55,128 bases of DNA, taken from contig JAZDMK010000084.1 in assembly GCA_043800975.1 (NCBI GenBank), positions 1 to 55,128 of the forward strand, in the 5' to 3' direction. The stretch comes from JAZDMK01 sp043800975 (GTDB lineage Bacteria; Bacteroidota; Bacteroidia; Bacteroidales; JAHJDW01). Position 1 is the first letter of the stretch. Each line of letters opens with the position of its first letter. Shown here one piece after another: positions 1 through 7,339 of the stretch. The notes under the pieces are model-generated. The model worked only from the letters and a program-made list of their open reading frames with translations. It ran no database searches and had not been told where the DNA came from. The position numbers and the translations under genes were made by a program.

Positions 1-113
1 AAGTTAATTCTCTTTAATTGTGTGTTTCCATATCCTTTTTTGAATTAACGCAAGGAAAAATTCAATCTTTTATACGGTATAATTTTGTAAATTTGTCTTC
101 ATACAAAATTGAA

Positions 114-1082
114 ATGAAAAAGTATCTTCTTTTTATAGTGGCATTGTTTTCTGCTTGTTTCCTGAAAGCCCAGCAACTGGAATGGTCTGTTTATGATACG
201 CTGAACTCAAAAATTCCTGATAATATTATTAAACTATTGACGACCGATAAACAGGGAAACATCTGGTTTGCTACAGGTGATTGTTATCGCGGCGGCATCA
301 TGGCCCGTTTTGATGGAAAGTCGTTTTCAATTTTTAATGAAAAGAATTCATCCCTTCCCGATCGTTTTATTACGGCTATTGCAATTGACAATAATAATAA
401 AGTATGGATCGGCACCCGCACAGGCGGCATCGTTTGTTATGACGGTAATAGCTGGGTTATCACAAATACTTCCAACAGTCTTTTACCCGATAACCGTATA
501 CGCTGTATAACTGTTAACGGAGATTCGTTATGGATCGGAACCGATAAAGGCGTTGCATTAAAACAGAATGAACACTGGATGGTTTATAACCATGAAAATT
601 CATTTCTTCCCCACAATCATGTGAATTCAATCAGTTGCATTCCCGGAACGACGGCTATTGCAACAGAAAACGGAATGGTTGTGCTGGATGGAAAAACCTG
701 GAAAGTTTATAATAAGGATAATACAACAGTTACAGAGAATGAATTTCAGCAGGTTTTCTTTGATTGTAAAAGAAATTTATGGGCAGTTTTCCGTGGAGGA
801 ATTATTGCTGCAGAAAATGGAAAGTGGATTTTGTATAATAGCACCAATTCATCTTTGCCTGAATATAGTGACTGTCGCATGGCAGAAACGCCTGATGGTG
901 TGAAGTGGATTTCTTCCAACTACGGGCTGATTTCTTTTGATGGTAAAAAGTGGGCCATTCAAACGCCTGCTAATTCTAAGATTCCCGATTTTTTTCTATC
1001 AGGACTTGTCGTTGATCTTAGCGGAAATCTATGGGTGGGAACACAAAGCGGGCTGGCGGTTGGAAAAAAAATTAGTAAATAG
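114..1082 (+). CDS. Exported two-component-regulator-type beta-propeller protein
   Basis: 322 aa. The start is placed at the ATG at 114 because it begins a clear signal peptide (MKKYLLFIVALFSACFLKAQ); an open frame upstream adds only non-signal-like residues. The mature part is made of repeats about 40-45 residues apart, each with a W-I/V-G-T type strand (NIWFATG, KVWIGTR, SLWIGTD, NLWVGTQ) and a spacer reading 'NSxLPDN/H'. This is the ligand-binding propeller found in hybrid two-component sensors and in stand-alone secreted proteins of Bacteroidota. There is no kinase or DNA-binding domain, so it is probably a periplasmic or surface propeller. The ligand is unknown. The alkylation-repair gene follows 6 bp after the stop, so the two may be cotranscribed. 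Confidence 0.8.
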   Translation: MKKYLLFIVALFSACFLKAQQLEWSVYDTLNSKIPDNIIKLLTTDKQGNIWFATGDCYRGGIMARFDGKSFSIFNEKNSSLPDRFITAIAIDNNNKVWIGTRTGGIVCYDGNSWVITNTSNSLLPDNRIRCITVNGDSLWIGTDKGVALKQNEHWMVYNHENSFLPHNHVNSISCIPGTTAIATENGMVVLDGKTWKVYNKDNTTVTENEFQQVFFDCKRNLWAVFRGGIIAAENGKWILYNSTNSSLPEYSDCRMAETPDGVKWISSNYGLISFDGKKWAIQTPANSKIPDFFLSGLVVDLSGNLWVGTQSGLAVGKKISK

Positions 1083-1088
1083 TTTGAC

Positions 1089-1799
1089 ATGGAAAGCGCA
1101 GCCACTGCCGATACGCATACCACATTACGCGAAATCATAAGCTTCCTGGATAATGCAGGAAGTGAAGAAAACCGCAAGGGTATGGCGCGCTTTGGTATTA
1201 ATACCGGTAATGCTTTTGGTGTGAAAATACCTGTAATACGTGAACTTGCAATTAAGCTGGGTCGAAATCATGCGTTAGCGCTTGCATTGTGGGATTCGGG
1301 TTATCATGAAGCGCGTATATTGGCTGGTTATCTGGCCGATCCGGAACAGGTGACACCTGAGCTGATGGATGCGTGGGTTGCTGATTTTGATTCCTGGGAT
1401 TTGTGCGATCAGATTTGTTCATCCCTTTTTAGAAATACGGATCATGCCGTTCTGAAAGCCTTTGAGTGGGCTGATTGTGAAGAAGAATATATCTGCCGCG
1501 CCGGCTTTGTGATGATGGCGAATTTTAATCTGGGCCTGCAGCGGGGAAAGTACGATGATTCTGTATATGAAAGTTGTTTTGAATACATTGTTTACTATGC
1601 AACCGATGAAAGAAACTTTGTGATGAAAGCGATCAACTGGGCATTACGTCAGATCGGAAAAAGCAGCCGCAAATATTACAACAGGGCAGTTGAGGTAGCA
1701 GAAATTTTAAGTAAAAGTGATTCTAAGCCCGCACGCTGGATTGGCCATGATGCATTGCGTGAACTCAGGAAAGAGAGTACTATTGCGCGGTTGAAATAG
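1089..1799 (+). CDS. DNA alkylation repair protein, AlkD-like HEAT-repeat family
   Basis: 236 aa, all alpha-helical in composition. It matches the AlkC/AlkD-type DNA alkylation repair family: N-terminal 'FGINTGNAFGVKIPVIRELA', then 'LWDSGYHEARILAGYL' and 'WVADFDSWDLCDQICSSLF', the helix pairs that contain the conserved Trp and Asp residues of AlkD glycosylases, and a C-terminal 'WIGHDALREL'. Family knowledge: these enzymes bind DNA with HEAT-like repeats and excise bulky or positively charged alkylated bases without base flipping. The specific substrate here is inferred only. The length fits AlkD (about 230 aa). It ends 1 bp before the convergent gene on the other strand. Confidence 0.85.
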   Translation: MESAATADTHTTLREIISFLDNAGSEENRKGMARFGINTGNAFGVKIPVIRELAIKLGRNHALALALWDSGYHEARILAGYLADPEQVTPELMDAWVADFDSWDLCDQICSSLFRNTDHAVLKAFEWADCEEEYICRAGFVMMANFNLGLQRGKYDDSVYESCFEYIVYYATDERNFVMKAINWALRQIGKSSRKYYNRAVEVAEILSKSDSKPARWIGHDALRELRKESTIARLK

Positions 1800-1800
1800 T

Positions 1801-2451
1801 TTATAATTTAAAATCACCCAATGATAGCATTACCCCAAACTGTAAGCCAGGGAAGATCTGAACGCGGTGCTGCACACCCCACGACCAACCCTGATTCTTC
1901 CAAGAGTCAACATATGAGCGTATTCTGCATCTCATACTAAATCCAAAAAAAGTTTCAATTGCCAGATGTTTTGCAATATTTTTTTTATATCCATATAGAT
2001 ATTTTAAACCAAAAACTCTTGCAATTTCAGATCTTCGCCATGCAACATAAGGGTTAGGGTCTCCGAATGAGTTTTCAAAAAGAATATCCTCATAATACAG
2101 ATACTTGAAAAAAGCGGTTGTCTGAACAAATGTTCCCTTCACTTTTAAATTCTTAATGAAAGATCCATCGATCATCCATCCATTGTAAACCCCTGTTGGA
2201 TATTTGTCATCTGTTCCGTTGTATAGTGCATGATCAGGGTTCCACCAACAGAAAGGTGTGAAAATACCAAACCCAGCTCCAACAGAATATGTCGAATTAA
2301 TCGGATGCTCAATTCCTATTGTGTGTTGATTAAATAAGCTGTTAGTAGGATTCAGAATTATCCTGAATCTGCATGCTGAATCTTTTTGCCCAAAACTCAA
2401 TAAACAAAAAGAAACAGCTACAAGAGCGAAAAAATATTTTTTTGTATTCAT
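1801..2451 (-). CDS. Hypothetical exported protein, probable outer-membrane beta-barrel
   Basis: 216 aa. The ATG at 2451 starts a good signal peptide (MNTKKYFFALVAVSFCLLSFGQ); the earlier in-frame start would overlap the preceding gene. The mature protein is rich in aromatic residues and alternating strands (YSVGAGFGIF, LAIETFFGFSMRCRIRSYV) and ends in 'FGVMLSLGDFKL', typical of the last strand of small outer-membrane barrels. I do not recognise a named family. It lies 8 bp downstream of the FISUMP lipoprotein gene on the same strand, so the two are probably cotranscribed. Confidence 0.7.
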   Translation of the reverse strand: MNTKKYFFALVAVSFCLLSFGQKDSACRFRIILNPTNSLFNQHTIGIEHPINSTYSVGAGFGIFTPFCWWNPDHALYNGTDDKYPTGVYNGWMIDGSFIKNLKVKGTFVQTTAFFKYLYYEDILFENSFGDPNPYVAWRRSEIARVFGLKYLYGYKKNIAKHLAIETFFGFSMRCRIRSYVDSWKNQGWSWGVQHRVQIFPGLQFGVMLSLGDFKL

Positions 2452-2459
2452 AATAAGAA

Positions 2460-3098
2460 CTATTTGTTTTTTACACAACGGATGGAGTACATGAACTTTT
2501 GGGGTTGGTAACTTGACGAACTATCAGAATAGCCGTCTATCCATGAATGATAATCGTCAACATAATAACCATTAAGGCCGGACTGATTCTTCCAAAAATT
2601 TCCTGCAAACCCTTTGTCTTTAAACTCATTTTTGGAAATATCAAATTTGCCTCCGGGTATTAAAGTAAGCCCGCTGTAGTTTGTGGTGGAACTGTAATTA
2701 TTAATCCAATGTGAAGTGCCTTGTTCCTTGACCTGAGCAGCAGCACCTGCCCCACCAAAATTATCGTTCAAATAATGGATATCCTCCAAGGTGGGCAGAT
2801 GCCAGCCGGGAGGAACGGCAGCAGTGGCAACATAGTATGAATACAGTCGTCCGTATTCATGATTTCCCGGGTCATTATCATAATAGCACGAACCACTGTC
2901 TGTTTCAAAATCGAGATTTTCGGCCAGCCATGTTGCATCTCCGAATGTGGTGGTTTTGTAAACGTGTTCGTCGCGTGGATCGGTAAATGTGCCCGGTGTT
3001 ACCTCAATCTGATCGAGGATGTGTTTCTTGCAGGAATCCTGCGTAATCATTGAAACAACAGCGATAAAAATCAAAAAGAAAGTTTTCTTGAGTTGCAT
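2460..3098 (-). CDS. FISUMP-domain lipoprotein
   Basis: 212 aa. A hydrophobic signal sequence ends in 'QDSCKK', a likely lipid-attachment Cys. The body carries the Fibrobacter succinogenes major paralogous domain: 'DEHVYKTTTFGDATWLAENL', a 'GRLYSYYVA' strand, 'PPGWHLPTLEDIHYLNDNFGG', and the C-terminal 'YSIRCVKN'. Such domains occur in surface or periplasmic lipoproteins of Bacteroidota and Fibrobacteres and resemble sulfatase-modifying or C-type-lectin folds. Their function is not established. First gene of a two-gene unit with the barrel-like protein. Confidence 0.8.
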   Translation of the reverse strand: MQLKKTFFLIFIAVVSMITQDSCKKHILDQIEVTPGTFTDPRDEHVYKTTTFGDATWLAENLDFETDSGSCYYDNDPGNHEYGRLYSYYVATAAVPPGWHLPTLEDIHYLNDNFGGAGAAAQVKEQGTSHWINNYSSTTNYSGLTLIPGGKFDISKNEFKDKGFAGNFWKNQSGLNGYYVDDYHSWIDGYSDSSSSYQPQKFMYSIRCVKNK

Positions 3099-3178
3099 GA
3101 TGAACGTATTATAATTTCAAAATTATACAAATTAATTTAAAGACAAAATATATCGCTTTCTGGTTGCATAAAAAAATC

Positions 3179-3186
3179 TAATTTTG
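3179..3186 (+). promoter_or_regulatory. Putative -7 promoter element of the nitroreductase gene
   Basis: TAATTTTG matches the Bacteroidota -7 consensus TAnnTTTG and lies 16 bp before the ATG at 3203. The -33 element is weak (only TTTC-like). Confidence 0.45.
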
Positions 3187-3202
3187 TGCAAAACTATATT
3201 CT

Positions 3203-3952
3203 ATGATCAATACGATTTTTGAACACCGTTCCATTCGCAAATACAAAAGCGATCCAATCGATGATGCGGTTTTAAATAAAATTCTGGAAGCCGGCATTCG
3301 CGCTTCCACTTTTGGAAATATGCAGGTTTATTCTATGGTGGTTACCAAAGATGAAGAACTGCGTAAACAATTATTGCCGCTGCATTTCAATCAGGGTATG
3401 GTTATACAGGCACCTGTACACATTACATTCTGTGCTGACTTCAACCGTTTTAACAAGTGGTGCAAACAAAGAGGAGCGGAGCCGGGCTATGATAATTTTA
3501 TGTCACTGATGATGGCTTCCACCGATGCTTTGCTTGCATCGCAGAATGTAGCGCTGGAGGCTGAAGCCCACGGACTGGGCATTTGTTATCTGGGCACTGT
3601 TTTATACAACGCACAAAAATTTATTGATCTGCTGAAACTTCCAAAAGGCGTGTTTCCGGTTACTGCGGTTGTACTAGGTTATCCTGATGAAAACCCGCCA
3701 CTCACCGATCGATTGCCCGCTGAAGGTGTGGTGCATTATGAAACGTATCGCGATTTTTCAGAAGCGGATATAGATCGTATGTACGCTGAAAAGGAAGCGT
3801 TGCCTTCCACTCAGGAACTTTTGAAAGTAAATGAGCTGCCAAACTTAGCCCGCATTTTTACAGAAAAGAGATATACGAAAAAAGACAATGTCGCTGTATC
3901 AGAGCATATGCTGGATGTTGCAAAGAAGCAGGGTTTCTGGAACCACGATTAA
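3203..3952 (+). CDS. Nitroreductase family NAD(P)H-dependent oxidoreductase (NfsA/FRP-like)
   Basis: 249 aa. It begins 'MINTIFEHRSIRKYKSDPID', the canonical nitroreductase start with the FMN-phosphate-binding H-R-S-I-R-K motif, followed by 'ILEAGIRASTFGNMQVYSMV' and 'ALLASQNVALEAEAHGLGIC', the dimer and FMN-binding core. The C-terminal extension of about 70 residues (FSEADIDRMYAEKEALPS...) fits the NfsA/flavin-reductase group. Expected activity is FMN-dependent two-electron reduction of nitro compounds, quinones or flavin with NADPH; the natural substrate is unknown. Monocistronic, with its own promoter-like element. Confidence 0.9.
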   Translation: MINTIFEHRSIRKYKSDPIDDAVLNKILEAGIRASTFGNMQVYSMVVTKDEELRKQLLPLHFNQGMVIQAPVHITFCADFNRFNKWCKQRGAEPGYDNFMSLMMASTDALLASQNVALEAEAHGLGICYLGTVLYNAQKFIDLLKLPKGVFPVTAVVLGYPDENPPLTDRLPAEGVVHYETYRDFSEADIDRMYAEKEALPSTQELLKVNELPNLARIFTEKRYTKKDNVAVSEHMLDVAKKQGFWNHD

Positions 3953-3978
3953 AGCCTGATGCCAATATTGCACAATTC

Positions 3979-4052
3979 AGTCCCTTTAGGGACGGTATAT
4001 TTGTAAAAAAAACAATGATTAAAAGAGTGCCTTAGGTACGACATATTGAACC
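3979..4052 (+). repeat. Two-unit REP-like palindromic intergenic repeat
   Basis: Two related units lie 47 bp apart. Unit 1 at 3980-3993 is GTCCC-TTTA-GGGAC followed by GGTATATTTG. Unit 2 at 4027-4039 is GTGCC-TTA-GGTAC followed by GACATATTGA. Each is a short GC-rich hairpin followed by an AT-rich tail of the same shape, in the same orientation. This looks like the REP-type short repeats scattered in Bacteroidota intergenic regions; genome copy number cannot be seen here. TATATTTG at 3996-4003 also resembles a -7 promoter box for the next gene. Confidence 0.5.
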
Positions 4053-4072
4053 AAAAATTAAAACAACCGATT

Positions 4073-4744
4073 ATGAAAAACCTTCTGTATTTACCTTTGA
4101 TATTCATCTTCTCGTTGTGCGGGAATGGATCCTCTGACAAAAAGAGTTCAAAAAGTAAAGACTCAGTTATTGTAAAGGAAAACACGGTTTCGTTTTCAAT
4201 GAATAAGGACGTAATGGGAAGAGACGGGAAGCCCGGATTGATGAAAGGAAACCATGCACTAACTTTAAATCATGCATACATTGCTAGCGGTTCATACAGT
4301 GGGTTGGAAATTGTTTTTCAAACGGAGAAGAACGAAAATGATTTTATGCGACTTCGCTTTGAGCTGCCTTCTGCAAAAACACTGAAGATATCGGTGGATA
4401 AAGGAGCGATCAAAGCGGAAATGCCCGTTGTTCCCTTTCTTCTGACTGAAAAAGATTTTCAGGGCGTGAAGAACAATCGCTATGGCCGTGAGCAGCTTGC
4501 ATATGTTGAGTTGTCTTCTTATAAAAGAATGCCTGATAAAAAACTCTCTTCGATTGCTATTATGTTTACTGTATTTAATCTGGAAATAAAAAAAGCTGAC
4601 TTTGCAAAGATGGAATGTTCAATGGACTGTAAATTCACAGCAGAAACCGATAGTCAGTTAGAAATGCTTGCCCCTCCGGGAGTTAAGATTGAGGGCTCTT
4701 TCAGCATTGTGAAAAAGCAATGCATGGTGAAGAAAGTGGATTAA
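4073..4744 (+). CDS. Hypothetical exported protein
   Basis: 223 aa, starting at the ATG at 4073, which begins a short hydrophobic signal (MKNLLYLPLIFIFSLC). The Cys after 'FSL' may be lipid-modified, but the lipobox is poor because Leu precedes it. A Ser/Lys-rich linker (GSSDKKSSKSKDS) leads to a beta-rich domain containing 'HALTLNHAYIASGSYSGLEI' and 'AYVELSSYKRMPDKKLSSI'. I do not recognise the family. It stands alone, after a REP-like repeat. Confidence 0.6.
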   Translation: MKNLLYLPLIFIFSLCGNGSSDKKSSKSKDSVIVKENTVSFSMNKDVMGRDGKPGLMKGNHALTLNHAYIASGSYSGLEIVFQTEKNENDFMRLRFELPSAKTLKISVDKGAIKAEMPVVPFLLTEKDFQGVKNNRYGREQLAYVELSSYKRMPDKKLSSIAIMFTVFNLEIKKADFAKMECSMDCKFTAETDSQLEMLAPPGVKIEGSFSIVKKQCMVKKVD

Positions 4745-4883
4745 ATCAGCCATTTTAACATAATCTGCTCAACATAGAGCTTTTGTAAACATGCGGCATT
4801 TCAAATGTTTCGCATCTTAAAATGGAATAAGCAAAGTATTGACGGAGTAGATGCTAAACATTTAATTAAAAATTGGTACATAC

Positions 4884-4915
4884 TTTGCTTTGCAAGCCCG
4901 ATTTTAGTATTTTTG
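4884..4915 (+). promoter_or_regulatory. Bacteroidota-type promoter of the caspase-like gene
   Basis: TTTG at 4884-4887, a 20-bp spacer, then TATTTTTG at 4908-4915, matching TTTG-N19-21-TAnnTTTG. The ATG at 4952 lies 36 bp beyond, leaving a normal leader, and supports 4952 over earlier starts. Confidence 0.65.
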
Positions 4916-4951
4916 TATTTAGATAATAAACCAACCACAAAAAATTGCCAT

Positions 4952-6085
4952 ATGAAAAAAAGTATTATTCTTTTGTTTGCTGCCATGCTGATCGGAACGC
5001 AAATTTCAAGCGGGCAAAACCTGCTGAATAATCTGAAAGATAAAGCCAAGGACAAGGTAAATGACCGGGCTAATAATAAAGTGGATAAAACCATGGACAA
5101 AGGTCTTGACAAAACTGAAAACGGTCTTGACAATGCCACGAAGGGTAATAAGGATAAAGACAAGAAAAATAATTCAGATAACAACAATAACAGTTCGAAT
5201 AACAACAGCGACAACTCGAATTCAAATAATAATTCCAACAATAGCAATTCGAACAATAGCAATTCAAATTCGAACAACTCGAACAACAATAATTCGAATA
5301 ATTCAAACACCAATACAACAGATCCAACCCGCGGTGCAGTGATGAGCAATAATGCAAACACCACAACAACGCCGCTTGTTCGTGGAAAGAATTTTCTTTT
5401 TATTGTAAGCGTTAATGATTATAAGTACTGGCCTAAACTGAACAATGCCGCCAAAGACGGGAATGATGTGAAAACCCTTCTGACTTCGCGCTATGAATTC
5501 GATGCAGCCAATGTTTCTGAAATTTACAATACGGATGTTACAATTAAAAACATTACGGATAAATTGATGCAGTTGAATACTGTGGTTGGAGCCAATGATA
5601 ATCTGTTGATTTATTACTCCGGTCATGGATTCTATAATAAAACGTTAGATGAAGGTTACTGGGTTCCTGTTGATGGAAAAAAAGGTGACGAAACAACCTA
5701 TCTGCCGAACTCAACTTTGCTTAAATATTTAAAAGCATTCCAGTGCAGGCATATCTTCCTTGTTGCGGATGCATGTTTTTCCGGCGCTTTGTTTTCACAG
5801 GGAAGCCGTGGTTATGTTGAAAATGTGGAACAGTATAAATCACGCTGGGCACTTACTTCCGGCAGACTGGAAGCTGTGTCCGACGGTTCAAGTGGTACCA
5901 ACAGCCCGTTTGCTTCTTACTTCATGAAATTTCTGAGAGATAACAATAAAAAAGAAGTTGCTGTCAGTGAAATAATTCAGTACGTGAAAACATCGGTGGC
6001 CAATAATTCAGAACAAACTCCTGTGGGAAGTCCTTTGAAAAATGTAGGAGATGAAGGTGGCGAATTTATTTTCCGATTAAAATAA
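4952..6085 (+). CDS. Secreted caspase-like (C14) peptidase with Asn/Ser-rich linker
   Basis: 377 aa. Start at 4952: signal peptide 'MKKSIILLFAAMLIGTQISSGQ'. Residues 25-70 are a Lys/Asp-rich, probably helical segment. Residues about 73-122 are almost pure Asn and Ser. The caspase fold follows from about residue 145 ('NFLFIVSVNDYKYWPKLNNA'). The catalytic dyad is visible: His225 in 'YYSGHGFY' and Cys275 in 'VADACFSGAL'. Family knowledge: clan CD caspase-like (metacaspase or EcfA-type) peptidases usually cut after basic or acidic residues. Here the signal peptide argues for action outside the cytoplasm. Substrate unknown. The Asn/Ser linker is presumably a flexible spacer and its repetitive DNA may be length-variable. 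Confidence 0.88.
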   Translation: MKKSIILLFAAMLIGTQISSGQNLLNNLKDKAKDKVNDRANNKVDKTMDKGLDKTENGLDNATKGNKDKDKKNNSDNNNNSSNNNSDNSNSNNNSNNSNSNNSNSNSNNSNNNNSNNSNTNTTDPTRGAVMSNNANTTTTPLVRGKNFLFIVSVNDYKYWPKLNNAAKDGNDVKTLLTSRYEFDAANVSEIYNTDVTIKNITDKLMQLNTVVGANDNLLIYYSGHGFYNKTLDEGYWVPVDGKKGDETTYLPNSTLLKYLKAFQCRHIFLVADACFSGALFSQGSRGYVENVEQYKSRWALTSGRLEAVSDGSSGTNSPFASYFMKFLRDNNKKEVAVSEIIQYVKTSVANNSEQTPVGSPLKNVGDEGGEFIFRLK

Positions 6086-6162
6086 ATTGCTTCAGATTTT
6101 TATATAGAAGTTAGAAACAGGCAGTAAGATTTGTTGAAGTAATTATTTAACATTTTACAATT

Positions 6163-7239
6163 ATGAAGAATTTAAGAATAGCTGCAATATTAGTATTGCT
6201 TATTAGTGGATTTGGCATAGTCAACGGTCAGGAGCAATCGCTCTCAACTTATTCGAATTTTGATTTCGTGCCAGGAGAAAGAATTATTTTTTATGATGAT
6301 TTTACACAAGAGAATATTGGTGATTTTCCAGCATTATGGAACACTAATAGCAGCGGTGAAATTGTTACTCTTGAAAAATTTCCGGGTAGGTGGTTTCAAA
6401 TGAAGGGTGGTGGCTATTATATACCTGAAGCCAAAGAAAAATTTACTGATAATTTCACCATAGAATTTGACCTTGTACCGATTAATATAGAAGATATTGA
6501 ATATCTTTATAACCTTACAATAATATTCGTTTCTGGTACGCTGAGTGATCCAAACGAAGGAGGTGCAGTACCTGGCAAAGCCGGCTTAAAAATCTCTCTG
6601 GAATATGATAATGTAAACTGGACTAATTATTCTGAAACGGATGGCGGTTATAAAAGTAATGGAAGTTCACCATTTATGTTCATTACAGGCCAGAAATACC
6701 ATATTTCTTTTTGGATACAAAAGCAAAGGATCCGTATGTATGTTAACGAGAAAAAAATTCTTGATTTGCCCCGTGGACTTATTGATGGATATGTGCATAA
6801 TATTTTCAGAATTCAAACAACAGAGGATATAAAGCCCATTATTGCGAATTTTCGTCTTGCAGCCGGTTTGCCAGATATGCGCAATAAGTTAATGACGGAT
6901 GGTAAAATTGTTTCTTACGGACTTTATTTTGACAGCGGCTCTGATAAGTTGAAGCCTGAATCATATGGAACTTTGAAAGAAATCGCAAACGTATTAAAAG
7001 AAAATGCTGCAGTCAAAGTAAAGATAGTCGGCCACACAGACAGTGATGGGGAAGATGCCTCAAATCTGACTCTTTCGAAGAAAAGAGCTGAAGCTGTGAA
7101 GGCAGCTCTGGGTAAAGATTTTGCTATTGATCTTAGTCGGATGGAAACTGATGGAAAAGGCGAAGGTCAACCCATCGTTCCAAACACGAATTCTGAAAGC
7201 AAAGCACAAAACCGCAGGGTTGAATTTATTAAGCAGTAG
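6163..7239 (+). CDS. OmpA-family outer-membrane/peptidoglycan-binding protein
   Basis: 358 aa. Signal peptide to about residue 22 (ending IVNGQ). Residues about 30-230 form a beta-rich region resembling a concanavalin/laminin-G-like fold ('GERIIFYDDFTQENIGDFPA', 'YHISFWIQKQRIRMYVNEKK'). Residues about 250-358 are a classic OmpA C-terminal domain: 'GLYFDSGSDKLKPESYGTL', 'VKIVGHTDSDGEDASNLTLS', 'KRAEAVKAAL', ending 'NRRVEFIK'. The OmpA domain binds diaminopimelate in peptidoglycan and anchors the envelope. The N-terminal domain may bind glycan (inference). Followed by a strong terminator. Confidence 0.88.
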   Translation: MKNLRIAAILVLLISGFGIVNGQEQSLSTYSNFDFVPGERIIFYDDFTQENIGDFPALWNTNSSGEIVTLEKFPGRWFQMKGGGYYIPEAKEKFTDNFTIEFDLVPINIEDIEYLYNLTIIFVSGTLSDPNEGGAVPGKAGLKISLEYDNVNWTNYSETDGGYKSNGSSPFMFITGQKYHISFWIQKQRIRMYVNEKKILDLPRGLIDGYVHNIFRIQTTEDIKPIIANFRLAAGLPDMRNKLMTDGKIVSYGLYFDSGSDKLKPESYGTLKEIANVLKENAAVKVKIVGHTDSDGEDASNLTLSKKRAEAVKAALGKDFAIDLSRMETDGKGEGQPIVPNTNSESKAQNRRVEFIKQ

Positions 7240-7262
7240 AATAATATTCAAACAGTTTCTAA

Positions 7263-7294
7263 CAGCCGGTTCATAACTCAGCCGGCTGTTTTTG
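7263..7294 (+). terminator. Intrinsic terminator after the OmpA gene
   Basis: Perfect 8-bp inverted repeat ACAGCCGG (7263-7270) / CCGGCTGT (7283-7290), 12-nt loop, then a T run. The T run merges into the -33 box of the guaA promoter. Confidence 0.85.
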
Positions 7295-7324
7295 TTTCGA
7301 TCTTGCAGTTAAATTGTATCTTTG
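7292..7324 (+). promoter_or_regulatory. guaA: Bacteroidota-type promoter of guaA
   Basis: TATCTTTG (about 7317-7324) preceded about 20-21 bp upstream by TTTG at 7292-7295, which is also the end of the upstream terminator T-tract. It argues that guaA starts at the ATG at 7340 rather than at the TTG at 7322, which lies inside the -7 box. Confidence 0.7.
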
Positions 7325-7339
7325 CACCTTTCTGAAATT

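Noticed and set aside
4801..5369. Long minus-strand frames rich in Leu/Glu/Phe or Cys/Tyr opposite the caspase-like gene
   Set aside because: They are the antisense of the Asn/Ser repeat (AAC/AAT/AGC codons), which opens all frames; they have no start context and no recognisable domain.
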